A stretch of 62,624 nt of DNA from Acidobacteriota bacterium (GTDB lineage Bacteria > Acidobacteriota > Terriglobia > Terriglobales > Acidobacteriaceae), in NCBI GenBank assembly GCA_021800255.1, contig JAJYZC010000010.1, positions 1 through 62,624 on the forward strand, in the 5' to 3' direction. Within the stretch, counting starts at the first letter, position 1. Each line of letters begins with the position of its first letter. Below, in pieces: positions 28,555 through 37,936 of the stretch. The notes beneath the pieces were generated by a model. It was not told the DNA's origin. It ran no database searches and was given only the letters and a program-made list of their open reading frames with translations. The translations under genes and the position numbers were made by a program.

Positions 28555-29700
28555 CTACTGAAATGTGATGAGCACCACTTCCGGCTGACTGCCCACGCGC
28601 ATGGGTGGACCCCAGGTTCCGGCGCCGCTCGACGTGCAGACCTTGAGCGCCCCAAACTCGTTCATTCCATAGGTGAAGCTGCCAAAGACGCGGCGCGTAA
28701 TCCACGTAAAGGGAAAAAACTGCCCGCCGTGGGTGTGGCCGGAAATCTGCAGGCTCACGCAGGCGGCTTCCACCATGCGCAGGCGGACAGGCGCGTGATG
28801 AAGCAGGATGCTGGTCTGAGCTCGGTCCAGCCGCAGTTCGTCGAGGCTGGTTTGCATGCGGACGGGATCGCCTGAGTCCTTGTCGGGAATGCCCGCGATT
28901 TGCAGGCCGTCTACGGTAATGCATTCGTTGGCCAGCACCCGGATGCCTGCGCGGCGGATGGCTTCGATCATGGCTTTTGTGTCGCCGAAACCCTCGTGAT
29001 TGCCGGTGGAAAAGTAGATGCCGAAGGGCGGAGCGAGGTTCCTGAAGGGCGCGATCAAGCGGTCGAAGCCGGCTTTGACGCCGTCGAAGAGATCGCCGGG
29101 GAGAAAAACAAGATCGGGATTGAAACGCGCGGCCAAAACCGTCAGGCGCCGGCAGAACCTGAAACCGTTCACCTGCCCCAGGTGCAGGTCGCTCAAGACG
29201 ATCGCTTTCCGGCCGCGCCATGACTCAGGCAGGTTGCGCAAATTGACGGCGATGCGGCGCACGCGAATCCGGCAGGCATTGAGCAGGCCGTAGAGGCCGG
29301 TGACGGCTGCCAGGGCAAAAAACACTCCGGCGATCCAAGGACGCGCTGCATCGGCCTCTGCCCACGAGGCGAAAGCGCGCACCAAATACCACGCCGGCCA
29401 GCTCAGGCAGGCAGCCAGGAAAAAATAGTTCAGAAACCCAAGCCAGACGGCCGCAAATTTATAGAAGGATGCAACGGCGGAATTGCAGAAGCGGAAGCTG
29501 AGCAAGGAAGCGGGGACGAAAGTGAAAGCCAGCACAAGCATCGCTGCCCCCAAACCCAGCCGGGCGGCGCGGCAGAGATGGGGCCAAAAGGCAACCCAGG
29601 TGTGATAAACGAACCAATGGGCGAGAAACAAAATCAGTTGAATGAGAAGAAAGATGCCCGCATAGCGCCAAATCCTCAAGCCGGATCTCCTTGCCTTCAT
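28555..29700 (-). CDS. Membrane-anchored metallophosphoesterase
   Basis: A 381-residue protein: four hydrophobic segments in the first 140 residues, then a calcineurin-like phosphoesterase domain facing probably the cytoplasm or periplasm. All metal motifs are present in order: SDLHLGQ, GDLFDG, GNHEG, HHAP and SGHTHGG. The closest well-known members are YkuE/UDP-diacylglucosamine-type and YaeI-type enzymes; the true substrate is unknown. The frame opens at 29790, but ATG 29698-29700 (MKARRSGLRIW) puts a basic stretch before the first helix. It is divergent from hemW across 67 bases. Confidence 0.9.
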   Translation of the reverse strand: MKARRSGLRIWRYAGIFLLIQLILFLAHWFVYHTWVAFWPHLCRAARLGLGAAMLVLAFTFVPASLLSFRFCNSAVASFYKFAAVWLGFLNYFFLAACLSWPAWYLVRAFASWAEADAARPWIAGVFFALAAVTGLYGLLNACRIRVRRIAVNLRNLPESWRGRKAIVLSDLHLGQVNGFRFCRRLTVLAARFNPDLVFLPGDLFDGVKAGFDRLIAPFRNLAPPFGIYFSTGNHEGFGDTKAMIEAIRRAGIRVLANECITVDGLQIAGIPDKDSGDPVRMQTSLDELRLDRAQTSILLHHAPVRLRMVEAACVSLQISGHTHGGQFFPFTWITRRVFGSFTYGMNEFGALKVCTSSGAGTWGPPMRVGSQPEVVLITFQ

Positions 29701-29767
29701 GATTACATGAAGTTTGAGTCCGTTTGCCCGCTGCGGAGGCCGGCGGGGCGCGTGCAACAATCTTTTT

Positions 29768-31015
29768 ATGCCTGCCGGCGGCGGCAACACGCTTGGTCTT
29801 TACCTCTCCATTCCCTTCTGCCGCTCCAAGTGTACCTATTGCAACTTTGCCTCGGGCGTCTATCCCGCCGCCGAACACACGCGCTATGTCAAGCAACTGA
29901 TAGAGGCCCTGTCCGGCGCTCAGGCGTGGGCTGCGCGGATGAGAGTCGAGCTGCCGCGCCTGGTGGATACCGTCTACCTGGGCGGAGGAACACCCAGCTT
30001 GCTCGAACCGGAGTTGCTGCGGCAGTTGTTTGGGTCCATACGCGCAGAGTTCGATCTCGATCCCGGCGCGGAAATCACCGTGGAGTGCGCGCCCGGACAG
30101 TTGCCGGACGCTACGCTTGAGGCGCTGGCTGCCTGCGGCGTGAACCGCGTCAGCCTGGGTGTGCAATCTTTTATCGATAGCGAGGCGCGGGCCAGCGGCC
30201 GGCTGCACTCCCGTTCTACGGTCGAGGGCGACTTCCAACGGCTGCGCGCGGCGGGAATCGCCAACCTGAACGTGGACCTGATCGCGGGCTTGGCTGGCCA
30301 GACCTTCACTTCGTGGGAGGAATCGCTTACGGCCTTGGTGGACGCCGGAGTCCCCCACGCCAGTATTTATATGCTGGAGGTCGACGAGGATTCGCGGCTG
30401 GGCCGCGAAGTGCTGGCCGGTGGGTCGCGCTACTACGCTGGGCTGGTTCCTGGCGACGACGCGATTACGCGGATGTACACGAGGGCCGTCGAGCGTCTCG
30501 AAGGCGCTGGGCTGCGTCCGTATGAGATCTCCAACTTCAGCCGTCCCGGCTTTGAATCCCGGCACAATCTCCGCTATTGGCTTCGGCGGCCGTATCTGGG
30601 CGTGGGGTTGGACGCCTCCTCCATGCTCGCCTTTCATGGGGCAGACTCTTCGTTCTACGGAACGGAGCGAGCCGGGCCGGGCGCCGTGTTGCGCGCGGCC
30701 ACCACGAGCGACTTAAAGGCTTACCTTGGGGGCGCAGAACTTGCAGAGACGGAGTGGCTTTCGCCGGAGCGGCAGCACGAGGAGGCATGGTTTCTGGGGT
30801 TGCGGCTGAATGTCGGCGTGCGCGTGGCCGCGCTGGAGCAAGAGTTTGGAAGCGCGATGGTTGCTCCGGCGATGAACGTGACAGCGCGGCTGGCCGAGGA
30901 TGGACTGCTCGCCTTCGATGGCGAAACCGTGCGCCTGACCGCAAGAGGAAGGCTCTTGTCGAACGAAGTGTTCCAGGAGTTTTTGGGCCTTGAGCCGGGA
31001 GTTCAATCGACCTAG
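29768..31015 (+). CDS. hemW: Radical SAM protein HemW (coproporphyrinogen III oxidase-like, haem chaperone)
   Basis: A 415-residue radical SAM protein. The cluster cysteines are Cys18, Cys22 and Cys25 (FCRSKCTYCNF); GGGTPSLL, SLGVQSF and DLIAGL follow in family order. HNLRYW near residue 275 is the HNxxYW motif that marks HemW, a haem-binding protein thought to insert haem into respiratory enzymes, rather than the HemN oxidase. ATG 29768 was chosen over the upstream 29714 since the family begins shortly before LYLSIPFC. It converges with the phosphatase gene, sharing CTAG (31012-31015) as both stops. Confidence 0.92.
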   Translation: MPAGGGNTLGLYLSIPFCRSKCTYCNFASGVYPAAEHTRYVKQLIEALSGAQAWAARMRVELPRLVDTVYLGGGTPSLLEPELLRQLFGSIRAEFDLDPGAEITVECAPGQLPDATLEALAACGVNRVSLGVQSFIDSEARASGRLHSRSTVEGDFQRLRAAGIANLNVDLIAGLAGQTFTSWEESLTALVDAGVPHASIYMLEVDEDSRLGREVLAGGSRYYAGLVPGDDAITRMYTRAVERLEGAGLRPYEISNFSRPGFESRHNLRYWLRRPYLGVGLDASSMLAFHGADSSFYGTERAGPGAVLRAATTSDLKAYLGGAELAETEWLSPERQHEEAWFLGLRLNVGVRVAALEQEFGSAMVAPAMNVTARLAEDGLLAFDGETVRLTARGRLLSNEVFQEFLGLEPGVQST

Positions 31016-32142
31016 CTGGCCTTGAGCAGCATGAGGGTAATGTCATCGTGCTGCGGGGCGTTGCCGGCAAAGCGATCGATGTCCACCAGAATGGCATTCA
31101 ACAACGCTTGCGGAGGCGCCGCCAGGTTGAAGTTCAGCACCGTCAGCAGGCGCGCTTCGCCATACTCTTCGGCGCGGGCGTTTTCGGCTTCGGTCACGCC
31201 ATCGGTGAAGATGACCAGCCAATCGCCGCATTGCAGCGTGACCGCTCCCGCTTGGTAGCCGGCGCCGGGGCGGATGCCCAGCGGAATGCCGCCTGCCTGC
31301 AGGCGCTCAATGGTCCCTGACTGGCGGCGGAGGATAGGCGGGTTGTGCCCGGCGTTGACGTAAGTCAAGCCCCGGGTCGCCGGGTCGTACTCGGCGATGA
31401 ATGTGGTCGTGAAGCGGCGGCCATTCTGGCTGTTGCCGCATGCGTAATTGTTCATGCGGCCGGCCAGATCCGTCAGCGAACTCGGGGTGGCGGCGAGCGT
31501 CTTCAGGCTGGCTTGGAAGGTAGCCATCAGCATGGCCGCGGGCACACTCTTGCCGGCTACGTCGGCGATGCCGATTAGGTACCTGCTTTCGCCCGGCGGC
31601 GAAATGGCGCGCGGGAAAACGTCGTAGTAATCCCCGGCCACGGTATTGGCGGCGCGAGTGGCGAACGCGATCTCAAGGCCGGGCACCGGCGGGGCGGCCG
31701 GCGGCAGAAGCCAGGCTTGGATCTCTTTGGCGATCTGCAGATCGCGTTTCATCAACACGCGGTCGGTTATCTCCAGCAGCAGCACCATCAGCAGCAGCAA
31801 TACGCCCCACGTGCCCGCGGGCAGCGGACCGATGAACAACAACCTGCTCATGCGGTGCGCGCCGCTTGCCCAGGTGATGTTCACATTCAATGCCAGCAGG
31901 AGAAGCGCAGCCACCAGCAGCAGCCGCCGGGCCGGCGTGAGCTTGTCCACCACGGCCCAGAAAAACTGCCGCGCCATCCGGAAAAGATGTCTCACCCGGC
32001 CGGTCCCCGGCCGGCGCTTCATGTCGATTTCCTGGGTAAACAGCCGGTAACTCAGGCGCGCGTCGGCCTGGAATTGCTTCCACAACTGGCTCACAGCGAG
32101 GCCATCGGTGATGCGATTCCAGAATTTACGTCTGCGCGTCAT
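31012..32142 (-). CDS. Membrane PP2C-type serine phosphatase (SpoIIE domain)
   Basis: A 376-residue protein: cytoplasmic N-terminal region of about 75 residues, two membrane helices (about 73-92 and 104-124), then a SpoIIE/RsbU-like PP2C phosphatase domain. Metal-binding acids are seen in AGDYYDVF, GIADVAGKS, FTDGVTEA and HDDITLM, with NAGHNPP between. Such enzymes dephosphorylate anti-anti-sigma proteins to release partner-switching sigma factors; the target here is unknown and no anti-sigma gene is adjacent. An extra 23 residues from 32211 are possible but lack support; ATG 32140-32142 gives a basic start. Confidence 0.9.
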   Translation of the reverse strand: MTRRRKFWNRITDGLAVSQLWKQFQADARLSYRLFTQEIDMKRRPGTGRVRHLFRMARQFFWAVVDKLTPARRLLLVAALLLLALNVNITWASGAHRMSRLLFIGPLPAGTWGVLLLLMVLLLEITDRVLMKRDLQIAKEIQAWLLPPAAPPVPGLEIAFATRAANTVAGDYYDVFPRAISPPGESRYLIGIADVAGKSVPAAMLMATFQASLKTLAATPSSLTDLAGRMNNYACGNSQNGRRFTTTFIAEYDPATRGLTYVNAGHNPPILRRQSGTIERLQAGGIPLGIRPGAGYQAGAVTLQCGDWLVIFTDGVTEAENARAEEYGEARLLTVLNFNLAAPPQALLNAILVDIDRFAGNAPQHDDITLMLLKAS

Positions 32143-32303
32143 GATGCGTGGGCACGGCCAGTCCCTTTGCCGCCTAGCGCCGGCAAAAAGCCGGTGCGTA
32201 GAACCCCTCAAGGGAAAACATGGTGGGATTATACGTGAAGCCGACGGCCAAAAACGGCGCCTTCAACCGCGTCTCTCTTAAAAGAGCAGCCGCCGGCCTT
32301 GCC

Positions 32304-33293
32304 CTACCACGCCACCAGCTCGTCGCCCGAAGCCGGAGAGAGAAAGACTACTGGGGCTGGGGTGGGGCGCGCCTTCCCGTCGAAACATTGGATAGATTCC
32401 GGCCCGTTCTCTTTGGCCCATTGCAGCGCCTGCTCGGCTTCGCGCAACACCACGATGGGAGAGCGTCCGTTGCTGGAAGCGATGCCGAAGCAGGCGGAGA
32501 GACGAATGGATTCGCCGTCCACGCGATAAGGCGAGGAGAAAGCCTCAAGGCGAAGCCGCTCAGCGAAACGGGCCCCATTGGCCATGCTGCAACCGGGCAG
32601 CGCCACCAAAAACTGGTCCATCCCCGGCCGCGCCAGCAGGTCGTAGCTGCGCAGCAGCCGCTCGGTACGCGCGACCACCTGGCAGAGCAGCTCGTCGCAG
32701 GCATCCACGCCCAGGCGGGAGTTCCAGTGGCCAAAATCGTCGATGTCGAAGAGCACCAAGCACAGGGAGCTGTTCGCCCGCTGCGCGCGGTCGGTTTCGC
32801 GGAAGAGCATGGCCAGCATCGCCTCGCGGTTGTAGACGCCCGTCAACCTGTCCCGCTGCGCGTTCTGCATGGCAGTTTCGCGGAGGGCCTCCATCTCCTG
32901 CTCCAGGCGGCGCGAGCGCAACACCGTGTCCAACCGGAGATGCCAATACAGGGGGTCTGAGGCGCGCAGAATCAGATCGTCGATCATGCCTTCGGCCGCG
33001 CGATCGATCCATCCCTGAGTCACAGTGTCCGAAATCAGTACAATTGGGAATCGCCGGCCGTTAGCGCCGGCACGGGCTTCGGCCAGCAATTGCTCCATCT
33101 CCATGCCGGGCAGATTGGCGTCCAGCAGCGCCAGTCCGGGAGGGTTCGGCGCAGTCATGGCGTTCTGCGCCGCCTGGGCGGAAAGCACAATCTCCACGCG
33201 CGCTCCTGTCTCGCGCAGCACTGGTTCAACGGCGGCCAGAAGCGCGGGATCGGGCGACGCAAGCAGAAAGGTGGGAGGATTGTTGGCGAACAT
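32304..33293 (-). CDS. Response regulator with degenerate GGDEF domain
   Basis: A 329-residue protein: receiver-like domain (about 5-120; the phosphate acceptor would be Asp in LALLDANLPGME) and a GGDEF-type domain (about 150-310; DRLTGVYNREAML and FDIDDFGHWNSRLG are the conserved substrate-binding blocks). The active-site motif reads PGMDQF instead of YGGDEF, so diguanylate cyclase activity is doubtful; it may bind GTP or act as a sensor. ATG 33291-33293 has AAGGAGG nine bases upstream. The phosphatase gene lies downstream on the same strand after 161 bases. Confidence 0.87.
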   Translation of the reverse strand: MFANNPPTFLLASPDPALLAAVEPVLRETGARVEIVLSAQAAQNAMTAPNPPGLALLDANLPGMEMEQLLAEARAGANGRRFPIVLISDTVTQGWIDRAAEGMIDDLILRASDPLYWHLRLDTVLRSRRLEQEMEALRETAMQNAQRDRLTGVYNREAMLAMLFRETDRAQRANSSLCLVLFDIDDFGHWNSRLGVDACDELLCQVVARTERLLRSYDLLARPGMDQFLVALPGCSMANGARFAERLRLEAFSSPYRVDGESIRLSACFGIASSNGRSPIVVLREAEQALQWAKENGPESIQCFDGKARPTPAPVVFLSPASGDELVAW

Positions 33294-33495
33294 CCAGTCG
33301 TGCCTCCTTGCTGGATGCATCGGCCAACATTAGAAAAAATTCAGAAATCGGTGCGAAACTTTTGGATTATGGCAATGACCTTTGGTTCGGCGGCTGCGCT
33401 AAAAGTACCAAATGGCCCCGGCCGTCCGCTTCTGCCGCCCGCATCGGCCAGCAACCGTTCCGGCAGCCTCACAGCCGCTTTCGGCAAATCTCCCG

Positions 33496-34377
33496 TCAAT
33501 CCACGAAATCCACCTCGGGCGCGATGGGGATGATGCCGCGCTCGAAGCCCAGGGCCAGCAACTTGCGGATGGCTTCTCGGCCATCCGGCCCGTAATCGAG
33601 CGTGCGCTCGTTCACGTACATGCTCACAAAACGGCCGGCCATGACTGCATCCAGGTCGCGGGCGAACTGCATGGCGTATTCGAGCGCCTGCTCGCGGTGT
33701 TCCAGGGCATAGTGGATGGAGTCGCGCAGGGCCTTGGAGAGGATGGCGTGCGCTTCGGCTCCCAGCGAGCGGCGGATGGCGTTGCCGCCCAGGGGCAGCA
33801 CCAAGCCGGTGGTCTCGCGCCACCACGCGCCCAAGTCGATCACCTTGTAAAGCCCGCTGGAACTATAGGTGAGCTGGCCCTCGTGAATAATCAGCCCGGC
33901 GTCGAAGTTGCCGGCCATGATCTGGGGAATGATTTCGTCGAAGGGCACGGTGACGGTGGCGATGGCCGGGTTGAATATCTTTAGCGCCAGATATGCGGTA
34001 GTCATGGCGCCAGGAACCGCTACGCGGATGCGGCCCAGGTCATCGGGCGTGAGCGGGCGGCTGGCGACGACCATGGGGCCGTAGCCCTCGCCCACGCTGC
34101 CCCCGCAACCCATTAGCGCGTAGTTCTTCTGGATGTAGGGGTAAGCGTGGAAGCTGATAGCGGTTAAATCGTAAAAGGCCTCGTCCTGAGCGCGGCGGTT
34201 CAAGGTCTCGATGTCGGCGAGGGTATGGGAGAAACGGTAGCCGGGCACACGAACCTTGTTAGTAGCCAGGCCATAGAACATGAAGGCATCGTCGGAGTCG
34301 GGGCTGTGCGCGACGGAAATTTCGGTCACGCCGGAAGCGGAAACAGGGTCAGAAGGGGAGATAACCACAGCGAGCAA
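33496..34377 (-). CDS. mqnD: MqnD, 1,4-dihydroxy-6-naphthoate synthase (futalosine menaquinone pathway)
   Basis: MqnD converts cyclic dehypoxanthine futalosine to 1,4-dihydroxy-6-naphthoate in the alternative menaquinone pathway; the fold is like a periplasmic binding protein but the enzyme is cytosolic. The family start VAHSPDSDDAFMFYGLA is near residue 22, with ALMGCGGSVGEGYGPMVV and IIHEGQLTY later. The marked start is a TTG; GTG 34368 or GTG 34329 (VTEISVAHSPDSDD) would fit the family equally well or better. About 277-293 residues, normal. Repeat copy 2 lies immediately upstream, between this gene and bioY. Confidence 0.93.
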   Translation of the reverse strand: MLAVVISPSDPVSASGVTEISVAHSPDSDDAFMFYGLATNKVRVPGYRFSHTLADIETLNRRAQDEAFYDLTAISFHAYPYIQKNYALMGCGGSVGEGYGPMVVASRPLTPDDLGRIRVAVPGAMTTAYLALKIFNPAIATVTVPFDEIIPQIMAGNFDAGLIIHEGQLTYSSSGLYKVIDLGAWWRETTGLVLPLGGNAIRRSLGAEAHAILSKALRDSIHYALEHREQALEYAMQFARDLDAVMAGRFVSMYVNERTLDYGPDGREAIRKLLALGFERGIIPIAPEVDFVD

Positions 34378-34422
34378 TCATCCTTTCAAAAGAAACGGCA
34401 GTGCAAACACAATGCCGGCGGC

Positions 34423-34540
34423 TATAGCATTTTCGGAAAAGGTATAGACCGAAACCGCTCCTGAGGTGTGGATTTTTTCCTCAAGAAAATCCGCTTTCAC
34501 GGCTCTCAATCGTTCCCAGTATTTCCGAAAATGCCGTAAA
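34423..34540. repeat. MITE-like inverted-repeat element, copy 2
   Basis: A 118-bp element, inverted relative to copy 1. Left end TATAGCATTTTCGGAAAAGG; right end, read in reverse complement, TTTACGGCATTTTCGGAAAT. Inside are the same blocks as copy 1 in opposite order: GGTATAGACCG, CTCCTGAGGTGTGGATTTT, a hairpin of GATTTT..AAAATC, and CGGCTCTCAATCGTTCCCAG. It covers the 3' end of bioY, so the bioY stop codon (34506-34508) lies inside it. Confidence 0.82.
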
Positions 34541-35141
34541 CTGCGCGGCGGCGCAGCCGCAACCAGCCTACGGCCACTGCGGCGGCCGCGGCTATCTGAA
34601 GCGCATCGCCGGGCAAAAAGGGCAGCACGGCAAGCGTAATCGACGGCAAAGCTGAAAGATGGGTGAAAGCGGCCAGCCACAGAGCGCCGCAGGCCAGGAT
34701 CGCCAGATCACCTGCGGCAGCACTGAACATGGCCGCGGCAAAGCTGCGCCGGGGGCGGCGCCAGAGCCAGGAAACCATCGCGGCGGCTGCCGGGTAGCAA
34801 AGCAGATAGCCGCCGGTAGGCCCAAAGAGATGCATCACACCGCCGGACCCCATGGTGCCGGGAGCAAAGACCGGCAGTCCCAGCGCACCCTCGGCCACGT
34901 AGGCGGCCAGCGTCACTCCCGCCAGTCGCGGCGTGAGCAGCAGGCCCAGCAGCAACACCGCAAAGATCTGCATGGTGAGGGGCACGGGGGTGAAATCGAG
35001 GGGCAGCGCCACGTGCGCGCAGGCAGCCACCAGCGCGCTGCCGGCTAACACGATGCCGGCGCTGCGCAGCCAGGTTGCAGGCACGGCTGTGGAGATCGGC
35101 TCAGAGGCCAGCGGTACAGTGAGATTTTTGCTCATCAGCAT
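34506..35141 (-). CDS. bioY: Biotin transporter BioY (ECF S component)
   Basis: A 211-residue BioY, the biotin-binding membrane subunit of an energy-coupling factor transporter. Six hydrophobic helices are visible, with family pieces VPLTMQIFAVLLLGLLL, GALGLPVFAPG and FGPTGGYLLCYPAAA, where the Phe-Gly-Pro-Thr-Gly-Gly-Tyr block is the signature. No ATPase or T component is in the window, so it would work alone or with distant partners. The last dozen residues (AVYGIFGNTGND) are encoded by repeat copy 2, so the C-terminus was replaced or extended by that insertion. It follows a small membrane gene by 41 bases. Confidence 0.92.
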   Translation of the reverse strand: MLMSKNLTVPLASEPISTAVPATWLRSAGIVLAGSALVAACAHVALPLDFTPVPLTMQIFAVLLLGLLLTPRLAGVTLAAYVAEGALGLPVFAPGTMGSGGVMHLFGPTGGYLLCYPAAAAMVSWLWRRPRRSFAAAMFSAAAGDLAILACGALWLAAFTHLSALPSITLAVLPFLPGDALQIAAAAAVAVGWLRLRRRAVYGIFGNTGND

Positions 35142-35182
35142 TCCTTGTGCTTCGCTTCGCGCGTATTTCGTTCATGCGGTGT

Positions 35183-35407
35183 TTAGATATCCACTTCCAA
35201 GTCGCTTTCCTGCGAGGCATCCAGGCGTGCATGTTCCCCGCGACGATGTTTGGCGTGCTGCACCAGGATGTGGCGCGCTACGCCTGCGGCTGCCACAAGC
35301 AGCGCCACGAGCGAGACGGCAAAGACGATCATCAACCAGCGCATAGCAGCGAACTTCCAAGAATACCAGACTGCACGCCCACTACTAGTTTCTCCCGCCT
35401 TCTTCAT
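35183..35407 (-). CDS. Small single-pass membrane protein between cutA and bioY
   Basis: A 74-residue protein: about 21 polar residues, a strong helix (RWLMIVFAVSLVALLVAAAG, about 23-42) and a basic then acidic tail. Its ATG (35405-35407) overlaps the cutA stop in the ATGA configuration, so it is translationally coupled to cutA and likely expressed. An internal Met (35344) would give 53 residues. No family recognised. Confidence 0.62.
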   Translation of the reverse strand: MKKAGETSSGRAVWYSWKFAAMRWLMIVFAVSLVALLVAAAGVARHILVQHAKHRRGEHARLDASQESDLEVDI

Positions 35408-35733
35408 TCGCGCAGGCTGGCGTGCAGCCAGCCGAGGTAAGCATGGCTGCCGGACTCCACGGCAAGAACCAGGAACTCGGGCGTCTCATAACTATGCAAC
35501 TGGTGCAGCCGCGCCTCCAGGGCAGGCAGCCGGTCGAGGCTCGTCTTGAGCAACAGCAGGGTTTCAGCAGCTGACTCGATCCCTCCCTCCCAGCGGTAGA
35601 TCGACTCCGCGGGCAGGAGCGTAACACAGGCGGCCAGACGCTCCTCCACCAGCGTGCGCGCTATGCGCCTGGCCTCTTCGGAGTTGGCTGCGGTAGTCAA
35701 AACGATGCGGGCTTGTAAATTGGTTTCGGGCAT
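35404..35733 (-). CDS. cutA: CutA divalent-cation tolerance protein
   Basis: A 109-residue CutA1-family protein, a small trimeric ferredoxin-like protein first tied to copper tolerance but of uncertain general function. It begins MPETNLQARIVLTTAANSEE; family blocks are ARTLVEERLAACVTLLP, YRWEGGIE, ETLLLLKT and HSYETPEFLVLAV. The frame opens upstream at 35781 but ATG 35731-35733 fits the family start. It is the first gene of a probable cutA, small membrane protein, bioY transcript. Confidence 0.93.
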   Translation of the reverse strand: MPETNLQARIVLTTAANSEEARRIARTLVEERLAACVTLLPAESIYRWEGGIESAAETLLLLKTSLDRLPALEARLHQLHSYETPEFLVLAVESGSHAYLGWLHASLRE

Positions 35734-35841
35734 TGAGAGCTTCCGGGACCGGAACGGTCCTGCATCCAGATGTATCTCCAACTCCCCGGACCAGCACGAG
35801 CCGCGTTGCGGTTGCCGGGCACGCCCGGCGAACTCTGCGGC

Positions 35842-36876
35842 CTACGCGCGGGCAGCGAGGGCTTCCGCGGGACGGCGGCGCAGGCGCCGGGCCAGCGACC
35901 ACTTCAAATCCTCAATTCCCTCCCCTGTAACCGCAGAGATGGCGTGGAACTCCAACTTGCGCCGGCGGGCGTAGGCAGCCAGCTTTTTCAACTTCTCCGG
36001 GTTGGCCACGTCGATCTTGGCGGCCGCCACGATCATCGGTTTCTCGGCCAATCCGTTGCCGAAGCTGGCCAACTCATGGTTGATCACTTTGAAGTCCTCG
36101 ACCGCGCCGGGCCGGCCGGAGGCGTCTGAAACATCGACCAGGTGAACCAGCAGCCGGGTGCGCTCGATGTGGCGCAGAAACTGCGTCCCCAATCCGGAAC
36201 CTAAGTGCGCACCCTCGATCAGTCCCGGTACGTCGGCCACCACGTAGGATTCCTGCTCCGGCTCTTCGCCCACCGTCACCACGCCCAGGATCGGCTCCAG
36301 CGTCGTGAATGGGTAATCGGCGATCTTCGGCCGCGCGGCGGAGATGCGCGAGATGAGCGTGGACTTGCCCGCGTTGGGAAAGCCGACCAGTCCCACGTCG
36401 GCCAGCAGCTTTAGTTCCAGCCGGTAGGTACGCTCCTCGCCGGGACGGCCCAGCTCGTGCTCGCGCGGCGCCTGGTGGGTAGGCGTGGCGAAGTGCTGGT
36501 TGCCGCGTCCGCCGCGCCCGCCCTTGGCGATGACGATGCGCTCGTCCGGCGCCCGGAAATCGTGGACCAGCTCGCCGGTCTCGGCGTCGTAAAGGGCTGT
36601 GCCGACCGGCACTTGCAGGGTAATGGAGCGGCCATCCTGGCCGGTGCAGTTCGAACCCATGCCGTGTTCGCCGCGCTGCGCCTTGTGCTCGGGGTTGTAG
36701 CGAAAGTGAATCAGCGTGTTGTGGCGCTCGCTCGATTCCATAATCACGTCGCCGCCGCGCCCGCCGTCGCCGCCTGATGGGCCTCCGCGGGGCACGAACT
36801 TTTCGCGGCGGAAGGCCATGCAGCCGTTGCCGCCGTCGCCGGCCTTCACGCGAATTTTGGCTTCGTCGATGAACAT
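35842..36876 (-). CDS. obg: Obg/CgtA GTPase
   Basis: A 344-residue Obg, the ribosome-associated GTPase needed for 50S maturation and stress control. The glycine-rich N-terminal Obg fold is clear ([19 protein letters not shown], then repeated GG motifs such as [14 protein letters not shown]). G domain: GFPNAGKST (G1), switch [15 protein letters not shown] (G3), AAKIDV (in place of NKxD, G4) and SAVTGEG (G5). It lacks the extra C-terminal OCT domain. ATG 36874-36876 is the family start; the longer frame to 37080 is not. rplU and rpmA, often upstream, are not here. Confidence 0.95.
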   Translation of the reverse strand: MFIDEAKIRVKAGDGGNGCMAFRREKFVPRGGPSGGDGGRGGDVIMESSERHNTLIHFRYNPEHKAQRGEHGMGSNCTGQDGRSITLQVPVGTALYDAETGELVHDFRAPDERIVIAKGGRGGRGNQHFATPTHQAPREHELGRPGEERTYRLELKLLADVGLVGFPNAGKSTLISRISAARPKIADYPFTTLEPILGVVTVGEEPEQESYVVADVPGLIEGAHLGSGLGTQFLRHIERTRLLVHLVDVSDASGRPGAVEDFKVINHELASFGNGLAEKPMIVAAAKIDVANPEKLKKLAAYARRRKLEFHAISAVTGEGIEDLKWSLARRLRRRPAEALAARA

Positions 36877-37237
36877 CCGCAATCCGAAACAGCAATCATG
36901 CACCCTTCGGGCTGGCCCTGAGCGAACGCCAGCTTGCGCAGAGACGCGGCCCTGCTGGAAGCGCCGCAACTTCAGTCTATCGAACTGCCCGATGCGGAGA
37001 TTGATCTCCGTCCCAGAGGCAGCGCATCCCATGCCAGCACCAAGCTGTGGCCCAGGAGTTTGGGCTGCCACAACCGCCAATTATGAAACACACGCTAGCG
37101 CCCCTGAGGTGCGCAGCGAACGCATGACGAGGAGAGATTCCCTTCATACCATTGCCCTGCCCCAGTTGTTTCAGGTTCATTTCGTTCTTAACAGGGCCGC
37201 ACTGCTACCGGCGCTTAGGCCGCCCGGCAGATGCGAG
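36877..37237. other. Intergenic stretch upstream of obg, no gene recognised
   Basis: A 361-base gap between obg and the methyltransferase. Short frames exist on both strands without family resemblance or good start signals. It should include the obg promoter on the minus strand, which I cannot place. Confidence 0.45.
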
Positions 37238-37936
37238 CTATAACCGAGTGAAGAGCACCATTTGCTGATTCCGCGGATGGTTCCAGTTACCAATTACCGA
37301 CATACGCCAGCCGTCCGCTTGCGATGCCACCGCGTGGAGAGCCGTAAGCGTGGTATGAAACGGGTCGCGATCAGGCGCCGTGACGACGCCCCCCGGCAAC
37401 TGCTTGAACCTCTTGCGGGCCTTTCCCTCCGGAACCAGGAATACCGTGGCAAAGAATTTGCCGCCGGCATTGAAATACGGCTGAATCGCCGGCAGGCAGA
37501 GACTTAGCCGTTCGATGGGCATGTGCGTAAAAACCGACTGGGCGATGCCGAAATCGAAGCGGCGTTGAAAGCTAGAAAGATCAAACGCCCCGGTAGCGGC
37601 GAAGTTCCGGCGAGGAAACCGCTCCGCCAACCCCGCAGGCTCAATCTCCCGTTTGTAGCCGGCCTCCAGAAATTCGGCTGCCAGGTCGATCGCATAATAA
37701 TTGCCTGGGTCGAGATAGGAGATCAGCTTCACGCCGGCGCGAAATGCCCCGGCGCCTACATCGACGAGGGCATGATGTGGAAGCAAGCCTTGCGTTCTCA
37801 GGAATTCGGCCTGCAAGGATCCCATCTCGTCCCACATGCCACCGACCGCTTCGCGGTGCCGGCCATCATTTACAGCATTGCGAACAAAATTCGCGTCATC
37901 GTAGGAGCTAAACCCGGATTGGCGAAGAGCTGACAT
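37238..37936 (-). CDS. Class I SAM-dependent methyltransferase
   Basis: A 232-residue methyltransferase of the class I Rossmann fold. Motif I is LVDVGAGAFRAG (about residue 58), followed by YYAIDLAAEFL with the acidic ribose-binding residue, and FDFGIAQSVFTHM as motif IV, resembling the 'FD.v...svf.H' pattern of small-molecule methyltransferases. The substrate is unknown. ATG 37934-37936 has AGGAG nine bases upstream. Single gene, no clear operon. Confidence 0.83.
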   Translation of the reverse strand: MSALRQSGFSSYDDANFVRNAVNDGRHREAVGGMWDEMGSLQAEFLRTQGLLPHHALVDVGAGAFRAGVKLISYLDPGNYYAIDLAAEFLEAGYKREIEPAGLAERFPRRNFAATGAFDLSSFQRRFDFGIAQSVFTHMPIERLSLCLPAIQPYFNAGGKFFATVFLVPEGKARKRFKQLPGGVVTAPDRDPFHTTLTALHAVASQADGWRMSVIGNWNHPRNQQMVLFTRL

